DNA of 64,000 nucleotides from Chloroflexota bacterium (GCA_016234485.1 JACRBL010000026.1:60049-124048); one strand, 5' to 3'; shown: positions 42,622-51,524, counted from the stretch's first letter. Notes: generated by a model not told the origin, from the sequence alone. Made by a program: numbers and translations.

Positions 42622-43076
42622 AAAAGATCACCCCGTTTTTATGGTTCGATACGCAAGCAGAAGAGGCGATGAATTTTTACGTCTCGCTTTTCAAAAACTC
42701 GAAAGTCAACAGCGTCTCACGCGGACCCGATGGCAGGGCGTTCACCGTTTCATTCGAATTGGACGGACAGGAATTCATCGGATTGAATGCGGGACCGCAG
42801 TTCAAGTTCAACGAGGCGGTTTCGATGTTCGTTAACTGCGAAGACCAGGCCGAAGTGGATTATTTCTGGAACGCGTTGATCGCAAACGGCGGAGAAGAGT
42901 CCATGTGCGGCTGGCTCAAGGACAGGTTTGGGTTGTCGTGGCAAATCGTCCCGAAACAACTCGGCCAGTTAATGGGCGACCCGGATCAGGTCAAGGCTGG
43001 ACGCGTGATGGAGGCAATGTTGAAGATGAGGAAGATCGTCGTCGCCGACCTGCAAATGGCGTATGATGGGAAGTAA
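42618..43076 (+). CDS. VOC-superfamily PhnB-like protein
   Basis: 152 residues. ITPFLWFDTQAEEAMNFYVSLFKNSKV, FELDGQEFIGLNAGPQFKFNEAVSMFVNCEDQAEVDYFWNAL and CGWLKDRFGLSWQIVP match the PhnB/3-demethylubiquinone-methyltransferase-like VOC family. Members are mostly of unknown substrate; some bind metals or give drug resistance. It is translationally coupled to the preceding DUF1801 gene. Confidence 0.9.
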   Translation: MKKITPFLWFDTQAEEAMNFYVSLFKNSKVNSVSRGPDGRAFTVSFELDGQEFIGLNAGPQFKFNEAVSMFVNCEDQAEVDYFWNALIANGGEESMCGWLKDRFGLSWQIVPKQLGQLMGDPDQVKAGRVMEAMLKMRKIVVADLQMAYDGK

Positions 43077-43109
43077 CTGGCGATCCAGCGATCACAAAAG
43101 GAGATTCTG

Positions 43110-43559
43110 ATGAGTCCAAAAAAGGAACCGCAAAAGTCCACGGGATTTACCGATGAAGAAAAAGCCGCGATGCGCGAACGCGCCAAAGAGTTGAAAGCCG
43201 AAGAACGCGCCAGCAAGGACAGGGCGGCGGGGGAAAAGGCCGTGGTTGAAGCCATCGTGAAGATGAAAGAACCCGACCGCTCCATGGCGAAGCGACTGCA
43301 TGAGATCGTCACGTCCGCCGCGCCGAGCCTGATGCCGAAGACCTGGTATGGGATGCCCGCGTATGCCGACGCGGATGGCAAGGTCATTTGCTTCTTTCAG
43401 GCCGCGGGGAAGTTCAACGTGCGATACGCCACCTTCGGCTTCCAGCCTGACGCGAAACTGGACGATGGCAACATGTGGGCGTCATCATTTGCGTTGATCA
43501 AGTTGACCGCGGCCGAAGAGGCAAAGATCGCCGCGCTCGTAAAGAAAGCGGCGCGTTAA
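43110..43559 (+). CDS. DUF1801-family protein, copy 2
   Basis: 149 residues. A charged helical N-terminus ([23 protein letters not shown]) precedes the DUF1801 core ([59 protein letters not shown]). AAAAGGAGATTC upstream is a strong ribosome-binding site. The UvrA-like gene begins four bases after its stop, so the two are probably translated together. Confidence 0.9.
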   Translation: MSPKKEPQKSTGFTDEEKAAMRERAKELKAEERASKDRAAGEKAVVEAIVKMKEPDRSMAKRLHEIVTSAAPSLMPKTWYGMPAYADADGKVICFFQAAGKFNVRYATFGFQPDAKLDDGNMWASSFALIKLTAAEEAKIAALVKKAAR

Positions 43560-43562
43560 GAC

Positions 43563-45812
43563 ATGGCACAGGAATACATCGAGATTCACGGCGCGCGTGA
43601 AAATAATTTAAAGAACGTCTCGTTGCGGATCCCGAAACGCAAGATCACCATCTTTACGGGCGTGTCGGGTTCGGGCAAATCGTCCATCGTGTTCGACACG
43701 ATCGCGACCGAGTCACAGCGATTGCTGAACGAAAACTTCAGCATGTTCGTGCGGAACTTCCTGCCGAAATATTCCCAGCCCGATGCGGACTCCATCGAGA
43801 ACCTGAGCATGTCCATCGTGGTGGATCAGAAGCGGATGGGCGGCGGTTCCCACTCGACCGTTGGGACGATCACCGACATCAACACGATCCTGCGCCTGAT
43901 GTTTTCGCACATCGGACAACCGCACGTGGGGCCGTCCAACGTCTTCGGCTTCAACGACCCGAAAGGGATGTGTCCCAACTGCAACGGATTGGGGCGCAAA
44001 CTGGACGTGGATTTGGACAGATTCATGGACACCTCCAAATCGCTGAACGAGGGCGCAATTTTGTTTCCAGACTATGCCATCAACGGTTGGTACTGGAGCC
44101 AGCTCATTAGCACGGGCATGTTCGACCCTGACAAGAAGTTGTCCAAGTACGCCAAAAAAGAAATGGACGATCTCTTACACAGCGGGCCGATGAAGATCAA
44201 GACAAAAGTGGGGGCGAAGGATTTCAACATGACCTTCGAGGGCGTCGTCACCCGCTTCACGAACAAGTACATCAAAGGCGACCTGAAAACCAAGTCCGAG
44301 CGGACGCAAAAGATGGTCGAGCCTTACATGACGATGGGTCCGTGTACTCTGTGCCACGGAGCGCGTTTGAGTCAGGAAGTCTTGAAATGCAAGATCAATG
44401 GCTACAACATCGCCGACCTGACGGGCATGGAAATTCCTGACTTGATCGATGTTTTGAAAAAGTTCAAAGAGCCTGCCGCCGAGCCGTTGGTTAAGGCGAT
44501 TCTCGAACGGTTACAAAATCTTGTAGACATCGGCTTGGAATATCTCAGCCTGAGCCGCGAGACGGACACGCTTTCGGGCGGCGAGTCTCAGCGCGTGAAG
44601 GTGGTCAAGCACCTCGGCAGCAGCCTGACCGACGTGATCTACATCTTCGACGAGCCGAGCGTGGGCTTGCATCCGCGCGACGTGCATCGCATGAACGAGT
44701 TGTTGCAAAAGTTGCGCGACAAAGGCAACACCGTCATCGTGGTGGAACACGACCCGGACGTCATCAAAGTGGCGGACCATGTCGTGGACGTGGGTCCGCA
44801 CGCGGGTCCGCAGGGAGGCGAGATCGTCTATGAAGGTAGTTACGTCAACTTGCTCAAGTCGAACACGATCACGGGTCGGCACATGTTGCAGTCCGTCCCG
44901 ATAAAGGATTCGTTCCGCGCGCCGACGGGAAAATTGCCGATCAAAAATGCGAAGGTCAACAACCTGAAAAATGTCAGCGTGGATATTCCAACGGGCGTGT
45001 TGACCGTGGTGACAGGCGTGGCTGGCTCGGGCAAGAGTTCGCTCATCAATGAAGTGTTCCAGCGCCAGCATCCCGACGCGATCGTGATTGACCAATCGGC
45101 GGTGGGCGTGAACAGCCGCTCGAACCCCGCCACCTACACGGGCATCATGGACGACGTCCGCAAGGCGTTTGCGACGGCAAACAAGGTTCAGCCCGCGCTA
45201 TTCAGTTTCAACTCGAAGGGCGCGTGCGAAAACTGTCAGGGCCTCGGCGTGATCTACACCGACCTGGCGTTTCTCAACGAGGCGAAAACTCCCTGCGAGG
45301 TCTGCGGCGGCAAGAGATTTAAAGATGAAGTGCTGGCGTACAAACTCAACGGCAAATCCATCAGCGATGTGTTGGCGCTGAACGTGGGGCAAGCGCTTGA
45401 ATATTTTGAACTGAAAGAAGTGGTCAAAAAATTACAAGCCATGAGCGACGTGGGCTTGGATTATCTCGGACTCGGCCAGCCGTTAAGCACGCTTTCGGGC
45501 GGCGAATGTCAGCGCATCAAACTTGCCAGCGAACTGCACAAAAACGGAAGCATCTACATCATGGACGAACCGACCACGGGCTTGCACATGTCGGATATTG
45601 GTCATCTGATGGAAGTCATCAACCGCCTCGTGGACACGGGCAACACCGTCGTGGTCATCGAACACAACCTGCACGTCATCAAGAACGCCGATTGGATCAT
45701 TGACATGGGTCCCGAAGGCGGAAGCCAGGGCGGGCAGGTCATGTTCGAGGGCACGCCCAAGGAATTGTTGAAAGCGAAGCAATCGCTCACCAGCGCATAT
45801 TTGAATCGCTAA
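43563..45812 (+). CDS. UvrA-like tandem ABC ATPase (UvrA2/DrrC class)
   Basis: 749 residues, about 190 shorter than true UvrA. It has two ABC cassettes: Walker A GVSGSGKSS near 36 and GVAGSGKSS near 486, signatures LSGGESQR near 337 and LSGGECQR near 646, with IFDEPSVGLHPRD and IMDEPTTGLH. Zinc-type cysteines are CPNCNGLG, CTLCHGARL, CENCQGLG and CEVCGGKR. The missing length corresponds to the UvrB-binding and insertion regions. Such short UvrA relatives are tied to resistance against DNA-binding drugs (DrrC) rather than core excision repair. An MFS exporter and detox-type genes nearby fit that (inference). Confidence 0.92.
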   Translation: MAQEYIEIHGARENNLKNVSLRIPKRKITIFTGVSGSGKSSIVFDTIATESQRLLNENFSMFVRNFLPKYSQPDADSIENLSMSIVVDQKRMGGGSHSTVGTITDINTILRLMFSHIGQPHVGPSNVFGFNDPKGMCPNCNGLGRKLDVDLDRFMDTSKSLNEGAILFPDYAINGWYWSQLISTGMFDPDKKLSKYAKKEMDDLLHSGPMKIKTKVGAKDFNMTFEGVVTRFTNKYIKGDLKTKSERTQKMVEPYMTMGPCTLCHGARLSQEVLKCKINGYNIADLTGMEIPDLIDVLKKFKEPAAEPLVKAILERLQNLVDIGLEYLSLSRETDTLSGGESQRVKVVKHLGSSLTDVIYIFDEPSVGLHPRDVHRMNELLQKLRDKGNTVIVVEHDPDVIKVADHVVDVGPHAGPQGGEIVYEGSYVNLLKSNTITGRHMLQSVPIKDSFRAPTGKLPIKNAKVNNLKNVSVDIPTGVLTVVTGVAGSGKSSLINEVFQRQHPDAIVIDQSAVGVNSRSNPATYTGIMDDVRKAFATANKVQPALFSFNSKGACENCQGLGVIYTDLAFLNEAKTPCEVCGGKRFKDEVLAYKLNGKSISDVLALNVGQALEYFELKEVVKKLQAMSDVGLDYLGLGQPLSTLSGGECQRIKLASELHKNGSIYIMDEPTTGLHMSDIGHLMEVINRLVDTGNTVVVIEHNLHVIKNADWIIDMGPEGGSQGGQVMFEGTPKELLKAKQSLTSAYLNR

Positions 45813-45907
45813 TCGAATACCGTTTTGACCTTTATTGGTAAGGAGACTTTAATGAATATGGCCCGGTGAATCTGTGCGTTTGAAGCAGAATATCCCCTCT
45901 GTTGGAT

Positions 45908-46095
45908 AATTTTGGCTCTCTCGTAATTAACGGGAAGGTAGCCAACTTTAGCCACAGATTTCACAGATTACACAGATTTTTCTGTGAAAATCTGTGTAAC
46001 ACCCGCACTGCACCAATCGCGGTGCGGTGCAAGTGTCTGTGGCAAAAGAATCTTTTTTTGCAAGGCATCCCGTCAGAAACGGGAGAGCCAAAATT
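45908..46095. mobile_element. MITE-like element with 28-bp imperfect inverted termini
   Basis: Termini 45908-45935 and 46068-46095 match as reverse complements at 23 of 28 positions (outer 13 exact: AATTTTGGCTCTC). Inside are GCCACAGA/TCTGTGGC, a CACAGATT tandem with its inverted partner (about 45955-46000) and GCACTGCACC/GGTGCGGTGC (about 46001-46030). There is no coding capacity and no clear target duplication. It fills most of the 321-bp spacer between the UvrA-like and VOC genes. Confidence 0.65.
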
Positions 46096-46133
46096 TTTTA
46101 TTACTGGTTTTACATCAAGAAAGGATGTGTGAC

Positions 46134-46496
46134 ATGTTGAATCTGAATTCCCTCATGATTGGAACGAAACAAACCAAAGCCCTTGCGGATTTCTACGAAA
46201 AGGTTCTTGGCAAGCCCGCGGACATGGTTGACCCTGAGAATGGTTTTTTTGGCTGGCAAGTGGGAAACGGATACTACTTTTCCATTTTGGATCATTCCGA
46301 AATGGGTGGGAAAACCAAAGACCCTGGTCGGATCATGCTGAACTTCGAGACGACCCAGGTGAAAGAGGAGTTCGAGCGGATTAAGGCGTTTGGCGCGACG
46401 GTCATCCGTGAGCCGTATGAAATGGGCGGCGGATGGATCGCAACGCTGGCCGACCCAGACGGCAACTACTTTCAACTGGTCACTCCGATGTCGTAG
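46134..46496 (+). CDS. VOC-superfamily (glyoxalase/bleomycin-resistance-like) protein
   Basis: 120 residues from the ATG at 46134, with AAAGGA 9 nt upstream. LMIGTKQTKALADFYEKVLGKPADMV, GFFGWQVGNGYYFSILDHSEMGGK, RIMLNFETTQVKEEFERIKAFGATVIREPYEMGGGWIATLADPDGNYFQLV is a complete VOC domain with the late Glu/Asp-Pro-Asp-Gly-Asn metal-side motif. Possible roles are glyoxalase-like lyase or antibiotic binding; nothing selects between them. Its spacer carries the MITE-like element. Confidence 0.9.
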   Translation: MLNLNSLMIGTKQTKALADFYEKVLGKPADMVDPENGFFGWQVGNGYYFSILDHSEMGGKTKDPGRIMLNFETTQVKEEFERIKAFGATVIREPYEMGGGWIATLADPDGNYFQLVTPMS

Positions 46497-46577
46497 CGGA
46501 TCAAGATCGTGGAGATGCCAGGCGGCAGGACGCGTCTTCGTTTTCGCTTCTTGAAGAACCTTGCTGATTAGCCCTGC

Positions 46578-46598
46578 CTCGGCGGAGAAGCCGCCGAG
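46578..46598 (+). terminator. Hairpin after the VOC gene
   Basis: CTCGGCGG (46578-46585) and CCGCCGAG (46591-46598) form a perfect stem with a 5-nt loop. There is no T-run, so it may be a processing or weak termination site. Confidence 0.5.
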
Positions 46599-46631
46599 AA
46601 CATTGCGTTGTTCCTTTACAGGTAATGAAAT

Positions 46632-47957
46632 ATGAAAACTTTCTATCAAATCCTCGCCAACACCCTGCTCGCAAACGTCACCAACATGACCGTCTGGTTT
46701 GCGATGATCTTCTTTATCTATCTTGAAACGAAGTCCGTCACGGCCACCTCCATCGTTTCGGGAATCTATCTCGTCGTTGTCGCGGTTTCGGGCATTTGGT
46801 TCGGGAGTCTCGTTGACCACAACAAGAAAAAGAACGTCATGCTCCTTTCGGGTTTTGTCTCGCTATTCATTTACTCGATCGGGTTTGTGATCTATATTGA
46901 CGCCCCCGCGGAAACCTGGAAGGATGCCGCCAGCCCCACGCTTTGGATATTCGTCCCGCTTCTGCTCCTCGGTGTGATCGCGGGCAATCTGCGCGGCATC
47001 GCCCTCCCGACGCTGGTCACGATCCTCATCCCCGAGGAGTCGCGCGACAAGGCGAACGGTCTGGTCGGCACGACGACGGGCATCATCTTCCTCATCACTT
47101 CTGCCGTCAGCGGATTCCTCGTGGGTCACTCGGGCATGTTCCTCGTCCTGCTCCTTGCGATGGTCGTGATGGCGCTTTCGATAGCGCATCTTTCCTTCAT
47201 GCACATCCCAGAAAAAGAGATCGTCCATCTCGAAGGCCAGCCTCCCAAAGTGGATTTGCGCGGCACGTTCGCCGTGGTGGTCGCAATCCCTGGCATGATC
47301 GCGTTGATCTTCTTCACCACCTTCAACAACTTTTTGGGCGGCGTCTTCATGGGCCTGATGGACGCCTACGGCCTCTCCCTCGTTTCGGTCCAGACCTGGG
47401 GCGTGTTGTGGGCCGTCCTCAGTTGCGGATTCATCGTCGGCGGACTCGTCATCGTAAAATTCGGCTTGGGTAAAAATCCGCTCTTTGCAATGTTTGCCGC
47501 CAACATCATCATCTGGATCATCTCCAGCGTCTTCACTATCCAGCCGTCCATTGTGTTGCTGTGCATCGGCATGTTCATTTATATCAGCGTTGTCCCGTTC
47601 ATTGAGGCGGCGGAACATACCATCATCCAGAAGGTTGTCCCGCTTGAAAGGCAGGGACGCGTCTTCGGCTTTGCCCAAAGCGTGGAGATGTCCGCCTCGC
47701 CTCTGACGACCTTTTTGATTGGTCCTGTGACCGAGCTTTTCTTCATCCCGTTCATGACGACGGGCATGGGCGTCACGCTGATCGGAAACTGGTTCGGCAC
47801 GGGCGCGGACCGCGGCATCGCGCTCGTCTTCACGATAACAGGCATCATTGGCTTGATTGTGACGCTCATTGCGATGAACACAAAATATTACGGCTTGCTC
47901 TCGAAGCGCTACGCGGAAGAAAGCGCCGCCTTTTTGCCCGAAGGAGAACCAGCATGA
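46632..47957 (+). CDS. MFS transporter
   Basis: 441 residues with about 12 membrane helices. The loop after helix 2 reads FGSLVDHNKKKNVMLLSG, the GxxxDRxGRR-like motif of the major facilitator family. IPEESRDKANGLVGTTTGIIFLITSAVSGFLVG and VPLERQGRVFGFAQSVE resemble drug-efflux MFS proteins (MFS_3/enterobactin-exporter-like). The substrate is unknown; efflux of a toxic compound fits the neighbourhood. Its stop overlaps the next ATG by four bases (47954-47957). Confidence 0.92.
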   Translation: MKTFYQILANTLLANVTNMTVWFAMIFFIYLETKSVTATSIVSGIYLVVVAVSGIWFGSLVDHNKKKNVMLLSGFVSLFIYSIGFVIYIDAPAETWKDAASPTLWIFVPLLLLGVIAGNLRGIALPTLVTILIPEESRDKANGLVGTTTGIIFLITSAVSGFLVGHSGMFLVLLLAMVVMALSIAHLSFMHIPEKEIVHLEGQPPKVDLRGTFAVVVAIPGMIALIFFTTFNNFLGGVFMGLMDAYGLSLVSVQTWGVLWAVLSCGFIVGGLVIVKFGLGKNPLFAMFAANIIIWIISSVFTIQPSIVLLCIGMFIYISVVPFIEAAEHTIIQKVVPLERQGRVFGFAQSVEMSASPLTTFLIGPVTELFFIPFMTTGMGVTLIGNWFGTGADRGIALVFTITGIIGLIVTLIAMNTKYYGLLSKRYAEESAAFLPEGEPA

Positions 47958-48556
47958 AAAAAGAGTCTCAGAAAAGCAGTGACCTCCCCAGAATCGGCGC
48001 GCCCGCCACGCGCGCATTGGAAGCGGCGGGATACACCAGCCTCAAGCAGTTGACCAAAGTCTCCGAAGCGGAGTTGGCTCAATTGCATGGCATGGGACCG
48101 AAAGCACTCGGCATTCTCCGCGAGGCGTTGAAGGCGCAGGGCTTGTCTTTCAAACAAGATAAGACAGGGAAATCGCTGAAGAAGAAAGGCTCGCCCGTCA
48201 ACCGCGCGGACGCGGTGGATGAATTTCTTCGGGAACTGAGTCACCCGCTCAAGGCGGAGGTGGAGGCGGTGCGGTCCATCATCAAGAGCGTGAATAAAAA
48301 CGTCAACGAAGAAATTAAATGGAAGGCTCCATCCTTCAATTACAAAGGCGAATATCTTGTGACCTTTAACTTGCGGGACACGAGGCGTATTCATTTGGTG
48401 TTCCATCATCCGAAGATCGCTTTGGTTAAGAGCAAGTTGTTGGAAGGCGATTATGTGGACAGGCGCATGACGTATTTTGCGGATATGCAGGATGTGAAGG
48501 CAAAGAAGCCGTTGCTGGAAAAAGCATTGAGAGATTTGATCAAATTGCAGGAGTAA
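47954..48556 (+). CDS. Helix-hairpin-helix plus DUF1801 protein, copy 3
   Basis: 200 residues. Residues 8-60 form a helix-hairpin-helix domain (LPRIGAPATRALEAAGYTSLKQLTKVSEAELAQLHGMGPKALGILREAL) like the RNA polymerase alpha CTD. Residues about 75-200 are a DUF1801 domain (VDEFLRELSHPLKAEVEAVRSIIKSVNKNVNEEIKWKAPSFNYKGEYLVTFNL). The fusion suggests nucleic-acid association of the DUF1801 module (inference). The gene overlaps the MFS gene and precedes the reductase-like gene by two bases. Confidence 0.88.
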   Translation: MKKESQKSSDLPRIGAPATRALEAAGYTSLKQLTKVSEAELAQLHGMGPKALGILREALKAQGLSFKQDKTGKSLKKKGSPVNRADAVDEFLRELSHPLKAEVEAVRSIIKSVNKNVNEEIKWKAPSFNYKGEYLVTFNLRDTRRIHLVFHHPKIALVKSKLLEGDYVDRRMTYFADMQDVKAKKPLLEKALRDLIKLQE

Positions 48557-48558
48557 CC

Positions 48559-49128
48559 ATGAGAAAAATTATCGTTCACGAGTTCATTACGTTGGATGGC
48601 ATCATCCAGGCGCCGGGCAGTCCCACCGAAGATACCGATGGTGGATTTACCCACGGCGGCTGGACGCTTCCCTACTGGCATGATGACATCGGCGGCCATT
48701 TCGGTCAGATCTTTGCCGAAGCCGATACATTGTTGCTGGGGCGTAAAACGTGGAAGACCCACGGCGACGCATTCGAGCCTGACCCCGCCAACGATCCGTT
48801 TGCCGGTATGAAGAAGTTTGTCGTTTCCACTACATTGAAATCCGCAGAAGGCTGGCGGGACTCGCACATCATCAGCGGCAATGTCATTGAAGAGATCCGC
48901 AAGTTGAAAAACCAACCTGGCGGAAATATCATCATGGACGGAAGCAGTGTCCTGATGCATGCGCTGATCAAGAACGATCTGGTGGATGAATATGCCCTGC
49001 ATGTCTATCCGATTGTGTTGGGCATGGGCAAACGGTTGTTCCCTGCTGGGAAGCGCGTCAATTTGAAACTTGTGGAAGCATCCTTGCTTCCAACGGGCGT
49101 GATATATCAGCGCTACCAGCCTGCATGA
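48559..49128 (+). CDS. Dihydrofolate-reductase-like (RibD C-terminal) family protein
   Basis: 189 residues. KIIVHEFITLDGIIQAPGSPTED at the start, TLLLGRKTWKTHG in the middle and IIMDGSSVLMHALIKNDLVDEYALHVYPIVLGMGKRLFP near the end are the usual RibD_C/YyaP marks of NADPH-dependent reductases. Stand-alone members have unknown substrates. GGAGTAACC before the ATG is a ribosome-binding site; it is the last gene of the MFS-DUF1801-reductase unit. Confidence 0.92.
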   Translation: MRKIIVHEFITLDGIIQAPGSPTEDTDGGFTHGGWTLPYWHDDIGGHFGQIFAEADTLLLGRKTWKTHGDAFEPDPANDPFAGMKKFVVSTTLKSAEGWRDSHIISGNVIEEIRKLKNQPGGNIIMDGSSVLMHALIKNDLVDEYALHVYPIVLGMGKRLFPAGKRVNLKLVEASLLPTGVIYQRYQPA

Positions 49129-49138
49129 AATCTATTAG

Positions 49139-49230
49139 CCGTCATTGCGAGGAGGGCCCTCTCCCCGACGAAGCAATCCCTCTCGCGGTGGCGGGGATTG
49201 CTTCGGGCGGGTACGCCCTCGCAATGACGG
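49139..49230. repeat. CATTGCGAGG element, copy 3
   Basis: CCGTCATTGCGAGG at 49139 and CTCGCAATGACGG ending at 49230, with inner GAAGCAATCCC/GGGATTGCTTC. It follows the reductase gene. Confidence 0.92.
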
Positions 49231-49272
49231 GTGACCGTGTAAACTGAGTGAAATAAAGATGGGAGCCTGCAA

Positions 49273-50142
49273 ATGAAACTCCACCTCGTTGACGGAACCT
49301 ACGAACTCTTCCGCGCTCATTTTGGCGCGCCGCCGAAAAAATCCGCGAGCGGACAGGAAGTGGGCGCGACGCTCGGACTCGTCCGTAGTATGATGTTGCT
49401 CCTCTCTGACCCCGAAGTGACGCACGTGGCGGTGGCCTTTGACCACGTGATCGAGTCGTTCCGCAACAAGATGTACAAAGGCTACAAATCCAGCGCGGGC
49501 GTGGACTCGGTCATCCTGAATCAATTCGCACTGGCTGAAAAGGCGGTCTCCGCTTTGGGGCTGGCGGTCTGGCCGATGGTCAAGTTTGAAGCGGACGATG
49601 CCATCGCGACCGCGGTGGTCAAATTCAAGAAGAGCAGGTCGGTGGAGCAGATCGTCATTTGCTCTGTGGACAAGGACTTGACGCAAATGGTGGACGGCGA
49701 CCGCGTCGTCTGCTGGGACCGCCGCCGCGAGATCGTCCTGAACGAAACGGGCGTGACGGAAAAATTCGGCGTCAGCCCCAAATCCATGCCCGATTTTCTC
49801 GCGCTGGTCGGCGACTCGGCGGACGGCTACCCGGGCATTCAGGGCTGGGGTGAGAAGTCCACGGCGACGGTGTTGGCGAAATACAAGCATATTGAGGCAA
49901 TTCCCAGTGACCCGTCGAAGTTGGGTCTGGGGTTGGGACGCGCCACCACCTTGCTTGAAAACCTGCAAACGAATTACAAGAATGCTTTGTTGTTCAGGGA
50001 GTTGTCCACCCTGCGGACGGACGTGCCGCTCAAGGAGACTCTCGCTGACTTGAAATGGCAGGGAGCCTATCCGCGATTTAAGAAGTTGTGTGCAGAATTG
50101 GGGGAGGAGCGGATTCTTGAGAGGGTGAGGAAGTGGCGGTAA
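49273..50142 (+). CDS. Stand-alone 5'-3' exonuclease (FEN/Pol I N-terminal-like)
   Basis: 289 residues. Metal-site acidic residues are in HLVDGTYELFRAHFG, VAFDHVIESFRNKMYKGYKSS, EADDAIATAV, SVDKDLTQMV and LVGDSADGYPGIQGWGEKSTATVL (helix-hairpin-helix). The protein is equivalent to the 5' nuclease of DNA polymerase I without the polymerase, so it should cut 5' flaps or RNA primers. TGGGAGCC is upstream of the ATG. It is probably a single-gene unit between repeats. Confidence 0.93.
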   Translation: MKLHLVDGTYELFRAHFGAPPKKSASGQEVGATLGLVRSMMLLLSDPEVTHVAVAFDHVIESFRNKMYKGYKSSAGVDSVILNQFALAEKAVSALGLAVWPMVKFEADDAIATAVVKFKKSRSVEQIVICSVDKDLTQMVDGDRVVCWDRRREIVLNETGVTEKFGVSPKSMPDFLALVGDSADGYPGIQGWGEKSTATVLAKYKHIEAIPSDPSKLGLGLGRATTLLENLQTNYKNALLFRELSTLRTDVPLKETLADLKWQGAYPRFKKLCAELGEERILERVRKWR

Positions 50143-50143
50143 T

Positions 50144-50177
50144 TCAGTGATCAGTTTTCAGTGACCAGTGATCAGTG
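50144..50177. repeat. CAGTGATCAGT word repeat
   Basis: Tandem degenerate CAGTGATCAGT/CAGTGACCAGT words directly after the exonuclease gene. They are the same family as at 9693-9727 and 27909-27950 and inside hypF. Confidence 0.7.
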
Positions 50178-50212
50178 TAGGAAGCCCTCGTCAAAATGGC
50201 GATGGCTTTTGC

Positions 50213-50241
50213 TTGACATCATCTTTTATTCCCTGTATAAC
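50213..50241 (+). promoter_or_regulatory. Housekeeping-type promoter
   Basis: TTGACA (50213-50218) and TATAAC (50236-50241) are exactly 17 nt apart, with an A/T-rich spacer. The start codon of the next gene is 30 bp downstream, behind GTGAGGG. Confidence 0.85.
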
Positions 50242-50270
50242 TGAATTAAATAAACTCGTGAGGGTTAATT

Positions 50271-50981
50271 ATGAATTTTGACGTGTGGAAATTTCCGCTG
50301 ATTTCAACTCTTGTATGTCTATTACCCTATTTTGTTCTTGGAGTCTTCGTTGCGATCCAGGCGAGGAATTTTTGGACTGGCGTAAAGTTATTTCTCCTGA
50401 TTGCTCTGCCATTAACTACGCTGGTGGCTCTTTTAGTTTATTATGATGACTATTTGTCAGATGAAGCCCAGAAGCAAATTGGGATTCCAATCGTTTCATT
50501 TTCCTTGGTAGTTATTGCTGCGATTGGAATTCTTTTCAAGATCAACAAGTATAAAGTTGGAAGTTTGATGCCGAATGGAAGGCGCTCGTTGGATTCATGG
50601 ACGCTTCTAATAGGAACGGCAGTTACAGTTCTTCTTCTTTTGCAGGGCATTATCTCTATCGTGGGAGGCAATAGGGATTGGAACGTGATATTTGATTTTG
50701 GAAAAAGCATTATATTGTGGCCAATCGCATCGTTGGCGATACTGCGCGCATATCTATCCTTTGAATTTCGCCAAAGGGGGGTTGTGTCCAAAGGGAAAGT
50801 TATTTTTTTCTCAGATATCGAACGCGCTGAATGGGATGACCTGTTTGACAAAACGAGATTAAAACTTCAACTGAAAAGCAATGACAAGAAGATTATTATC
50901 AAAACACCATGGGAAATGCTCATGCCAATAGATGATTACATCAGGAGCAATTTTCCAAGGAGCCAATTTAGGCATTCCTGA
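50271..50981 (+). CDS. Membrane protein with C-terminal DUF5673-like domain
   Basis: 236 residues. About five membrane helices occupy residues 10-160 (ISTLVCLLPYFVLGVFVAIQ, VKLFLLIALPLTTLVALLVYY, PIVSFSLVVIAAIGILFKI, TLLIGTAVTVLLLLQGIISIVG). A soluble end FRQRGVVSKGKVIFFSDIERAEWDD...KLQLKSNDKKIIIKTPWEM matches the PH-like DUF5673 pattern. Function unknown. It has a strong promoter (50213-50241) and AT-rich codons. The Nudix gene starts 7 bp after its stop. Confidence 0.75.
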   Translation: MNFDVWKFPLISTLVCLLPYFVLGVFVAIQARNFWTGVKLFLLIALPLTTLVALLVYYDDYLSDEAQKQIGIPIVSFSLVVIAAIGILFKINKYKVGSLMPNGRRSLDSWTLLIGTAVTVLLLLQGIISIVGGNRDWNVIFDFGKSIILWPIASLAILRAYLSFEFRQRGVVSKGKVIFFSDIERAEWDDLFDKTRLKLQLKSNDKKIIIKTPWEMLMPIDDYIRSNFPRSQFRHS

Positions 50982-50987
50982 CTTCCG

Positions 50988-51524
50988 ATGCCCCTCCTCA
51001 CCACCCTCCACCGCGCGGACGGGATCAACATCCACGGCAAAATTATCGAACGCACAGCCGTCCGCGCCGTCATCCAGCGCGGGCAAAGCCTGCTGATGAT
51101 CTTCTCTGCCCACGTGGGCGATTATAAAGTCCCAGGCGGGGGTGTGGACGCGGGCGAGACTCACGAGCAGGCGCTCCACCGCGAAGTGAGTGAAGAATGC
51201 GGCGCGGAGTTGAGTCACATCGGGGAGGAGATCGGCTCAGTGGTGGAATACAATCATGCCAAAAACGATGGCTTCGAGACCTTCAAAATGACCTCCCATT
51301 ATTATCGTTGCGAAGTGACGGATGGTTTCGGCGCGCAAAACCTGGACGGCTACGAACGCGACCTCGGCTTCATGCCCGCGTGGATTGAAATTGACGACGC
51401 CATCCGAATCAACAAGTTGGCGCTGTCCACGGTCAACGCGCCAGGGTGGTTACGGCGGGAGATTTTCGTTTTGGAATATCTGCGAAACGATGGGGGAACA
51501 TCACTGATTACACACCGCCAGTGA
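50988..51524 (+). CDS. Nudix hydrolase
   Basis: 178 residues. The Nudix box is complete: GGGVDAGETHEQALHREVSEECGAEL (G, E, REVSEECG). Upstream strands read RAVIQRGQSLLMIFSAHVGDYKVPGG. The family hydrolyses nucleoside diphosphates linked to another moiety; the late YERDLGFMPAWIEIDDAIRINK is common in uncharacterised NUDIX proteins. It follows the DUF5673-like gene and is probably co-transcribed. It converges with the esterase gene. Confidence 0.93.
   Translation: MPLLTTLHRADGINIHGKIIERTAVRAVIQRGQSLLMIFSAHVGDYKVPGGGVDAGETHEQALHREVSEECGAELSHIGEEIGSVVEYNHAKNDGFETFKMTSHYYRCEVTDGFGAQNLDGYERDLGFMPAWIEIDDAIRINKLALSTVNAPGWLRREIFVLEYLRNDGGTSLITHRQ

Noticed and set aside
46863..48017. 384-residue minus-strand frame opposite the MFS gene
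   Set aside because: Charged, low-complexity antisense of membrane helices.
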